Of a DNA stretch of 11,475 bases, positions 7,067-11,475 are shown piece after piece (the stretch's first letter is position 1; each line of letters opens with the position of its first letter). This DNA is from JAXGTD01 sp040775095 (GTDB lineage Bacteria; Pseudomonadota; Gammaproteobacteria; Chromatiales; Chromatiaceae). The stretch covers positions 1 through 11,475 of the forward strand of contig JAXGTD010000130.1 in assembly GCA_040775095.1 (NCBI GenBank), written 5' to 3'. The notes below the pieces were generated by a model. That model did no database searches. It was not told where the DNA came from and saw only the letters and a program-made list of their open reading frames with translations. A program made the position numbers and the translations under genes.

Positions 7067-7903
7067 ATGTCCAAGACCATCCTTATTACCGGATCGACCG
7101 ATGGCATCGGGCTGGCGACAGCCGAGATGCTGGTCAAACTGGGCCACGACGTCCTGCTCCACGGACGCGATCCCGGGAAGCTGGAAAGGGTGCAACGCTC
7201 GCTGTCCACTCTACCCGGCGGTGGCCGCGTTGAAGGCTACGTCGCCGACCTCTCGCGGATGCCCGAGGTCGACGGGCTCGCGCGAGCGGTCAGCGAGAGG
7301 CACACCGGTATCGCTGTACTGATCAACAATGCCGGGGTCTTCAAGAGCGCCGAGACAAGAACGCCGGACGGACTCGACCCGCGCTTTGCGGTCAATTGCG
7401 TTGCACCCTATCTGCTCACCCAACGGCTTCTGCCTCTGATTGAGAAATCCGGTCGGGTGATCAACCTGTCGTCCGCGGCGCAATCCCCGGTCGATCCGGA
7501 GGCGTTGAGCGGACGGGTTCGGTTGTCCGAGGACTTCACCGCCTACGCCCAAAGCAAGCTCGCGCTCACGATGTGGTCACGCGGTTTGGCGCTCTCGCTG
7601 AAAGGCGATGGACCGGCCATCATCGCGGTCAACCCGGGGTCATTGCTCGGCACGAAGATGGTGCGACAAGGCTTTGGCGTGGCCGGTAGCGACCTACGCA
7701 TCGGTGCCGAGATACTGGTCCGCGCGGCGCTCGGCGAAGAGTTCGCGGGGGCATCCGGACAATATTTCGACAATGACAAGGGTCGCTTTGCCCCGCCGCA
7801 TCCCGACGCGCTGGACGCACACAAGTGCCAAGACCTGGTCCGCTCGATCGAAGGGATCCTGGCCGCGACATCGCGGCCCGGCCGGGGCGCCGACCCCTCA
7901 TGA
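7067..7903 (+). CDS. Short-chain dehydrogenase/reductase (SDR)
   Basis: This is a 278-residue NAD(P)-dependent oxidoreductase of the classical SDR fold. The cofactor-binding motif TGSTDGIG is at residues 8-15, NNAG at 87-90, a structural Asn at 110, the catalytic Ser in INLSSAAQ (135/136), and the YxxxK pair Tyr160 and Lys164 in AYAQSK, followed by the conserved NPG at 189-191. All catalytic residues are present. The Arg after the second strand (GRDPGKLE, residues 33-40) suggests NADPH preference. The insert PEALSGRVRLSEDF and the late PGSLLGTKM resemble the WW-domain oxidoreductase/retinol dehydrogenase-like subgroup. The substrate is not predictable. GGGAA lies about 10 bases before the ATG. 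It is monocistronic and converges with the dsrE-like gene on the other strand (88 bp between stops). Confidence 0.93.
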   Translation: MSKTILITGSTDGIGLATAEMLVKLGHDVLLHGRDPGKLERVQRSLSTLPGGGRVEGYVADLSRMPEVDGLARAVSERHTGIAVLINNAGVFKSAETRTPDGLDPRFAVNCVAPYLLTQRLLPLIEKSGRVINLSSAAQSPVDPEALSGRVRLSEDFTAYAQSKLALTMWSRGLALSLKGDGPAIIAVNPGSLLGTKMVRQGFGVAGSDLRIGAEILVRAALGEEFAGASGQYFDNDKGRFAPPHPDALDAHKCQDLVRSIEGILAATSRPGRGADPS

Positions 7904-7991
7904 GCATCTGCGCCCCCCGTGGCAGGTCGTCATCGGCGCCAGGCGCCCGGCAGGGGGAGGTCTTTCCGAGCAATGCCCGGGGCGGCACCCG

Positions 7992-8492
7992 TCAGTAGAC
8001 CGGAATGGTCGCGTAACCTTGCGACTGGTAGCCGATCAGCGACACGAAGGTGTTGCCCACGGGCTGGATTCCCGGCAACAGCGTCGCGTTGTCGACCCCG
8101 AACAGGCGTGTCGCAACCGAGCAGGCCTCCATGCGCACGCCACGTTTCTGGATCGCCTCGAGCTGCGCCGCGGCCTTCTCGATATCCGGGAGATCCGTCA
8201 GATCGAAGCGGTCATGATCCGTCGAGACCAGCGTGACTGCCTTGCCACGGAAGGCCAGGATGACCTCTGGCTTGACGCCCTGACGCTCCAGGTCAGAGAT
8301 GGTCTCGTCGATCACCATCAGATAGAGCGGCAGCTTTTTCGGCTCGGAGATGTTGATGTCGAAGACGACACGCCCCTGGGTGACCCCCTGGAGCGCGTTG
8401 GCGTCATCGGGCTTGTCCGCGGCCCGGATCGGACCCAGGCCGAGGGTCAGGGAGGCGGTCACCGCGAGCATCGCGGCAGTCATTGGCTTCAT
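7992..8492 (-). CDS. Secreted DsrE/DsrF-like protein
   Basis: The 166-residue precursor starts MKPMTAAMLAVTASLTLGLG and continues PIRAADKP, a classical signal peptide with a likely cleavage near residue 25, so the mature protein should be periplasmic. The mature part has the DsrE-like alternation of strands and helices: VVFDINISEPKKLPLYLMVI, VILAFRGKAVTLVS, a helix ending IQKRGVRMEACSVA, and a C-terminal VSLIGYQSQGYATIPVY. A single Cys (about 124) sits in the position that carries sulfane sulfur in cytoplasmic DsrE/TusD relatives, so a sulfur-binding role is conceivable but unproven. AGAGGT lies 8 bases before the ATG at 8490-8492. The frame extends 23 codons further upstream, but that would run through a palindromic operator and mask the signal peptide. 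The TetR-family gene is the next gene upstream on the same strand, and the shared operator suggests control by it. Confidence 0.87.
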   Translation of the reverse strand: MKPMTAAMLAVTASLTLGLGPIRAADKPDDANALQGVTQGRVVFDINISEPKKLPLYLMVIDETISDLERQGVKPEVILAFRGKAVTLVSTDHDRFDLTDLPDIEKAAAQLEAIQKRGVRMEACSVATRLFGVDNATLLPGIQPVGNTFVSLIGYQSQGYATIPVY

Positions 8493-8517
8493 CAGGCTGT
8501 ACCTCTGTGTTGGTGAT

Positions 8518-8535
8518 AGAACGAACAGTCGTTCT
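8518..8535. promoter_or_regulatory. Palindromic operator upstream of dsrE-like gene
   Basis: AGAACGA (8518-8524) and TCGTTCT (8529-8535) form a perfect 7-bp inverted repeat around ACAG. It lies 26-43 bases before the dsrE-like start codon, where the core promoter should be. It contains GAACGAAC (8519-8526), also found in the site in front of the neighbouring tetR gene, which makes it a likely binding site for that regulator. Confidence 0.65.
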
Positions 8536-8659
8536 GTTTTTCGGAAAGATTCGGGCACCACCAGAGGCTGACGCGCGCGGCTCGATTCAGTGTCCTCGCA
8601 TGCCGGGGCCGAGGGGCAAACAGGCGACGTGGGCCCGTTCGGGTACGGGGCCTCCCCTC

Positions 8660-9265
8660 TCAGGCTCGCACCGCGCGCCAGCCGCTTTCCACGACCTCGT
8701 CGATGTAGCGCGCGAGCCCCTCCTCCAGCACCCCATCGAGACTCAGGCTCATCATCCGAAGCGCGCCGCCGAACATCGCCGAGGCGGCCACCCAGGGATC
8801 CATTTCGCGCACATCTCCGGCAGCGATGCCGTCTTCGAGGAGGCCGCGCATGATCGCGAACGGACGCGAGGAGCAGATCGGCGGCTCGTCGCTCAGAAAC
8901 TCCCGGTGCTTCGCCAGCAGGACGAAGCGCATGGTCTCCGGGTCGTCGCGCGTCATGTCGAAGAGCAACTCGATGACCGCCCGGGCACGCTCCCGGTATC
9001 CGGAGTGCCCGCCGATGGTCGCCTCGATGGCGCGGCCCATCCGCTCCAGCAGATCGTCGTAGAGCGCCTTGGCCAACTGCTCCTTGTTGCCGAAGTGGTG
9101 GTAGATGGCGCCAATGCTGACACCCGCCTCACGGCGGATGTCGTGGATCGAGGTATTGAAATAGCCTCGGTCAGAGAACAGGCGCAACGCGGCGCCAAGG
9201 ATCGCCTCGCGCAGGGCCTCTCCCCGGGGTCGTCTCGACACACGCTTGACAGGGACTTCCGGCAT
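8660..9265 (-). CDS. TetR/AcrR-family transcriptional regulator
   Basis: This is a 201-residue repressor-type protein. The N-terminal DNA-binding domain covers about residues 14-62, with the helix-turn-helix in TSIHDIRREAGVSIGAIYHHF followed by KEQLAKALYDDLLERM, the typical TetR helix 4. The remaining helical part (about 80-200) is the ligand-binding and dimerisation domain, variable in this family, and the effector cannot be inferred. I chose the ATG at 9263-9265 (MPEVPVKRVSRRPRG). The frame can be extended 12 codons to a TTG at 9299-9301, but that segment is occupied by a promoter and a palindromic operator. No ribosome-binding site precedes the ATG, which agrees with a predicted leaderless transcript. 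Autoregulation and control of the adjacent dsrE-like gene are inferred from the shared GAACGAAC site. Confidence 0.93.
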   Translation of the reverse strand: MPEVPVKRVSRRPRGEALREAILGAALRLFSDRGYFNTSIHDIRREAGVSIGAIYHHFGNKEQLAKALYDDLLERMGRAIEATIGGHSGYRERARAVIELLFDMTRDDPETMRFVLLAKHREFLSDEPPICSSRPFAIMRGLLEDGIAAGDVREMDPWVAASAMFGGALRMMSLSLDGVLEEGLARYIDEVVESGWRAVRA

Positions 9266-9272
9266 GGCGAAA

Positions 9273-9301
9273 ATCGTACCGAACGTTCGTTCGATATACA
9301 A
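9273..9301 (-). promoter_or_regulatory. Candidate tetR promoter with operator in its spacer
   Basis: Read on the minus strand, TTGTAT (9301-9296) and TACGAT (9278-9273) are separated by exactly 17 bases, a good sigma-70 spacing, each box matching 4 of 6 consensus bases. The spacer is filled by CGAACGAACGTTCGG, whose core CGAACGTTCG (9280-9289) is a perfect palindrome. A repressor bound there would block polymerase. Only seven bases separate the -10 box from the tetR ATG, so the transcript would begin at or next to the start codon. Confidence 0.55.
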
Positions 9302-9303
9302 GC

Positions 9304-9319
9304 CGACCCCGCGGGGTCG
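9304..9319. repeat. 16-bp perfect palindrome between GNAT gene and tetR promoter
   Basis: CGACCCCGCGGGGTCG is a perfect palindrome three bases upstream of the candidate tetR -35 box. It could be a second regulator site or, as a 6-bp stem with a CGCG loop, part of the terminator of the GNAT gene ending at 9365. A shorter near-palindrome, CGGGCC-G-GGCCCG (9342-9354), lies right behind that stop codon. Neither has a T-tract. Confidence 0.4.
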
Positions 9320-9364
9320 CTCTCCCTGTATCGGGGATGCGCGGGCCGGGCCCGTCCGGTGAGA

Positions 9365-9850
9365 TCAGGACACGAGCCGCTTGAACATTCCGAAGGCATC
9401 CACGTACCCCGAGAGCGGATGCCGGAAGGCACCCGGGAGCGTCCCGGCGATCGCGAATCCATGCCGCTTCCAAAAACGCACGGCGCCCGCGTTGGTCGAG
9501 ACGACCAGGTTGTGCTGCATGGCGCGAAAGCCCCGGGAAATGGCCTCGCGCTGGGAGTGCTCGCAGATCGGGGATGCAATGCCGCGCTCGCGGGCGGGCT
9601 CGGCGACGATGTATCCGCAATTGCATACGTGGGCACCGTTGCCCGGCTGGTTCGACTTGATGGGGTAGCTCCCCAGCAGGTCACCGCCATCGGCGACGGC
9701 GACAAAGGTCGCCGTCGGCCTGGCGGTCCAAAGCCGGTGTGCATCGTGCTCGGAGATATCCTGCTCGACGCCATCGATGTCGCCCGCGCGAAACACCGGC
9801 TCGATCATGCGCCAACAGGCGGACCAGTCATCGGGTTGATACCCGCGCAC
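9365..9850 (-). CDS. GNAT-family N-acetyltransferase
   Basis: The protein of about 161 residues uses acetyl-CoA to acetylate an amine substrate, here unidentified. Numbered from the GTG start used here, HVCNCGYIVAEPARERGIAS (74-93) holds the strand before the acetyl-CoA loop and the pyrophosphate-binding motif R87-x-x-G90-x-A92. NLVVSTNAGAVRFWKRHGF (about 114-132) contains the conserved Asn and the alpha-4 region, and GTLPGAFRHPLSGYVDAF is a closing segment typical of this subgroup. The start is uncertain: the frame contains ATGs at 9893-9895 and further out to 9910 that would add the unlike sequence MCSRVGWGGWTRAWF. I chose the GTG at 9848-9850 because family members begin with xRxYQPxDW. 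No strong ribosome-binding site is seen for any choice. It is divergent from the OsmC-like gene. Confidence 0.88.
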   Translation of the reverse strand: MRGYQPDDWSACWRMIEPVFRAGDIDGVEQDISEHDAHRLWTARPTATFVAVADGGDLLGSYPIKSNQPGNGAHVCNCGYIVAEPARERGIASPICEHSQREAISRGFRAMQHNLVVSTNAGAVRFWKRHGFAIAGTLPGAFRHPLSGYVDAFGMFKRLVS

Positions 9851-9899
9851 GAACCAAGCGCGTGTCCAACCACCCCAACCCACCCGGGAGCACATCCGC

Positions 9900-10325
9900 A
9901 TGAGCGACATTCCACTGCAGTACCAGACCGCGTATCAATGGACCGGCGAGTCCGCGGCCGGCGACATCTCGATCGAGGGCCGGCCGATGCTTCCGGTTGG
10001 CACGCCACACGATGGCGCTCGCTACAGCCCGGAGCACCTGCTGGTGGTGGCGGCCGAGACCTGTCTTGCCAACTACGTGCTGCTCATCGCGGAGATGTCC
10101 AACCTGAAGGTCAAAGGCTACCGGTCCAGCTCCGAGGGTGAGCTCATCAAGGAGGGCAAGGTCGGCTACCGCTTCAAGCGCATCCTGATCCGCCCGGAGC
10201 TGACGGTTGAGGCTGGCAAGGCGTCCCAGGCGGAGCGCATCCTCGAGAAGGCGCATGATCTTTGTCTGGTTGCCCGCTCGCTCAATTGCCCGGTCGACAT
10301 GGAGCCTGTCATCAAGGCCGACTGA
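9900..10325 (+). CDS. OsmC/Ohr-family peroxiredoxin-like protein
   Basis: This is a 141-residue OsmC-fold protein. These cytoplasmic dimers reduce organic hydroperoxides with a cysteine pair. Cys55 in ETCLANYVLLIAE on the central helix corresponds to the peroxidatic cysteine, and Cys122 in KAHDLCLVARSLNCPV to the second reactive cysteine. Cys130 is an extra. PVGTPHDGARYSPEHLLVVA (32-51) is the characteristic loop leading to the first cysteine helix. Length is normal. GGGAG at 9885-9889 lies 10 bases before the ATG. It is transcribed away from the GNAT gene, and the 49-bp gap (from the GTG start) must hold both promoters. I see no palindrome like those of the tetR operators there. Confidence 0.92.
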   Translation: MSDIPLQYQTAYQWTGESAAGDISIEGRPMLPVGTPHDGARYSPEHLLVVAAETCLANYVLLIAEMSNLKVKGYRSSSEGELIKEGKVGYRFKRILIRPELTVEAGKASQAERILEKAHDLCLVARSLNCPVDMEPVIKAD

Positions 10326-10366
10326 TGGCCGCCTCGGGCCGCGGGGCCTCTGCCCCACCCCCCCAG

Positions 10367-10385
10367 GGCCGGGATCAGCCCGGCC
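10367..10385 (+). terminator. Hairpin downstream of OsmC-like gene
   Basis: GGCCGGG (10367-10373) pairs perfectly with CCCGGCC (10379-10385) around a 5-base loop, 41 bases after the stop codon. There is no T-tract after the stem, so it may be a weak or Rho-assisted terminator, or a stabilising 3' hairpin. Confidence 0.35.
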
Positions 10386-10432
10386 GACCGGGGCGGTATG
10401 CCGGCTGCAAACCGCTTCTGGAAAGCCGGCGT

Positions 10433-10557
10433 GTCGCCCGCAAGCGGGCTCCTACGGGGGAAGGCCCGCGTGCACCATCGCGAACCGCGTATCGCCCGCC
10501 GGCGGGCTCCTGCGGGCCATCGACACCTCCCGGCGTAGGAGCCCGCTTGCGGGCGAC
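10433..10557. repeat. Three-copy REP (BIME-like) cluster
   Basis: A 24-bp unit at 10433-10456, starting GTCGCCCGCAAGCGGGCTCC, recurs as a perfect inverted copy at 10534-10557, starting CGTAGGAGCCCGCTTGCGGG. A third, imperfect copy in the first orientation lies at 10490-10514 (TCGCCCGCCGGCGGGCTCC). Each unit has an inner GCCCGC/GCGGGC hairpin, and the inverted copy reads GTAG just before it. That matches the GTAG-headed REP elements mobilised in trans by RAYT (TnpA-REP) transposases in gammaproteobacteria. No RAYT gene is in the window. The cluster fills the gap between the OsmC-like and GST genes, a usual REP location. Confidence 0.85.
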
Positions 10558-10667
10558 CCGACCGAGGGTGGCAGCGCGGCGGATGTGAGCGGCAGACCTG
10601 GCCATGACAAGGGCTGTGACTACCTGTCTTTCGGACCGATAACTTGGGGATACCGCAGGATCAGACC

Positions 10668-11475
10668 ATGATTACGCTCTACGGCTATGCCTCCAGCCCC
10701 AACGTGCTGAAGGTGCGTGTCTTGCTCGAGGAAGGCTCCATCCCGTACGCGGAACGCGATATTCATCGCGAGCACGACGAGACCTGCGCTGCCCGCTTTG
10801 TGGAGCTGAGCCCAACCGGCGCCGTCCCGGCGATCGAGGACAGCGCCACCGGCGTGGAGCTGTTCGAGTCGAGCGCGATCCTGCTGTATCTGGCAGAGCG
10901 GTACAGCGTCGGCTTACCCGCGGGTCCTGCCGACCGGGCGGAGATCTACAAGTGGTTGATCTTCGAATCGGCCAGCGTGAGTCCGCTCTTTGAGGCAATC
11001 TACAAGCTCTACATGGTCGACGGTGACTGGGTCCCACCGGCCCTGGCGTTTCACCAGCAACAATTGCGGGAGAGGGTTCAGTTGTTGGACCGCCATCTGA
11101 CGGATGTCGACTACGTGGCCGGACGGTTCTCCATCGCCGACATCGCCCTGTTTCCAATGTTGGACATGCTCGAGGACTTCATCGATGTGCCCCTGGGCCA
11201 CTTCCCCGGGCTCGAGCGCTGGATACAGCGACTCTCGGGGCGCGCGGCATTTCAAAGGGCCGCGGAAGCCAATCTTCGGGTCGACGGGCCGACGAGAGAC
11301 GGCGATCAACCGAACGAATCCCGCCCCGGGGGGTCGAGGGCGATGGACGAGACCGCGAGAAAGCGTGGGGCCTTCTTTGATCGTTGGCGGGAGCGACGCG
11401 GGGAGCCGCGCCTCCCCTGCCTTGCCCGTCGGGGATCGGGGGGTGGTTCGGTGGGTTGGGGGTGGTGGGGTGGGC
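10668..11475 (+). CDS. Glutathione S-transferase family protein, no stop within the window
   Basis: From the ATG at 10668 the frame is open to the last base (269 codons, incomplete). Residues 1-80 form the thioredoxin-like GST N-domain: MITLYGYASSPNVLKVRVLL with a candidate catalytic Ser at 10/11, LSPTGAVPAIED with the cis-Pro, and FESSAILLYLAERY with the glutathione-gripping Glu-Ser. Residues about 85-195 are the helical C-domain with the N-capping box in YVAGRFSIADIALFPML. GSTs conjugate glutathione to electrophiles or use it in isomerisation or reduction, and the substrate here is unknown. The family normally ends near residue 205. The remaining 65 residues (GPTRDGDQPNESRPGG onward) are low-complexity and unlike GSTs. 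In the +1 frame a TGA occurs near 11379, so a frameshift or a base-calling error near the window end could have removed the true stop. AGGA precedes the ATG by about 10 bases. Confidence 0.85.
   Translation, partial: MITLYGYASSPNVLKVRVLLEEGSIPYAERDIHREHDETCAARFVELSPTGAVPAIEDSATGVELFESSAILLYLAERYSVGLPAGPADRAEIYKWLIFESASVSPLFEAIYKLYMVDGDWVPPALAFHQQQLRERVQLLDRHLTDVDYVAGRFSIADIALFPMLDMLEDFIDVPLGHFPGLERWIQRLSGRAAFQRAAEANLRVDGPTRDGDQPNESRPGGSRAMDETARKRGAFFDRWRERRGEPRLPCLARRGSGGGSVGWGWWGG
11428..11475. other. G/T-rich low-complexity tail
   Basis: The last 48 bases are almost only G and T, with runs of four to six G's and very few A or C. This composition is unlike anything else in the window. It may be an artefact at a contig end (poly-G-type base calling) or a true G-quadruplex-prone stretch. 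The frame running through it should not be trusted. Confidence 0.55.

Noticed and set aside
7904..7991. A bidirectional terminator between the convergent SDR and dsrE-like genes (GGCGCC-A-GGCGCC).
   Set aside because: The loop is a single base and no T-tract lies on either side.
8483..10141. A 552-codon plus-strand open frame.
   Set aside because: It lies antisense to tetR and the GNAT gene and overlaps the start of the OsmC-like gene; the minus-strand genes have clear domains.

Overview
The window is a GC-rich stretch of bacterial chromosome. High GC, Shine-Dalgarno-led genes, a tRNA gene with encoded CCA, a sigma-54 activator, a periplasmic DsrE-like protein and REP elements beginning with GTAG suggest a gammaproteobacterium, possibly a sulfur oxidiser of the Chromatiales/Ectothiorhodospiraceae type. 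That placement is inference. No phage, IS element, CRISPR array or rRNA is visible.

Left part (1-6000), all genes on the minus strand: a two-helix membrane protein cut by the window edge, a small ABM-domain protein, a GAF/AAA+/Fis sigma-54-dependent activator, an N-terminally truncated LOG-family protein, urtE (ATPase of the urea ABC transporter) and a LutA/YkgE-type cysteine-rich oxidoreductase. Three of these look detached from their usual context: urtE has no urtABCD beside it, the LutA-like gene has no lutB or lutC, and the LOG gene lacks its first half. Gaps of 250-640 bp separate them, so this looks like reshuffled accessory DNA rather than one operon.

Middle (6458-7100): a tRNA-Leu(UAG) gene on the plus strand, followed by a less GC-rich gap with a dense cluster of interlocking inverted repeats.

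Right part (7067-11475): a plus-strand short-chain dehydrogenase; then, on the minus strand, a secreted DsrE-like protein and a TetR-family regulator. A palindromic site sharing GAACGAAC lies upstream of each of these two. At tetR it fills the 17-bp spacer of a candidate promoter whose transcript would be leaderless. This TetR/DsrE unit is the best candidate for a specific, testable small regulatory system. A GNAT acetyltransferase (minus) and an OsmC-family protein (plus) are divergent. A three-copy REP cluster lies between OsmC and a glutathione S-transferase-like gene that stays open to the window end, where the sequence turns into a nearly pure G/T tail that may be an assembly artefact.

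The right-hand genes (SDR, OsmC, GST, DsrE, TetR) have a detoxification, redox or sulfur flavour, but nothing beyond the TetR/DsrE operators shows that they act together.
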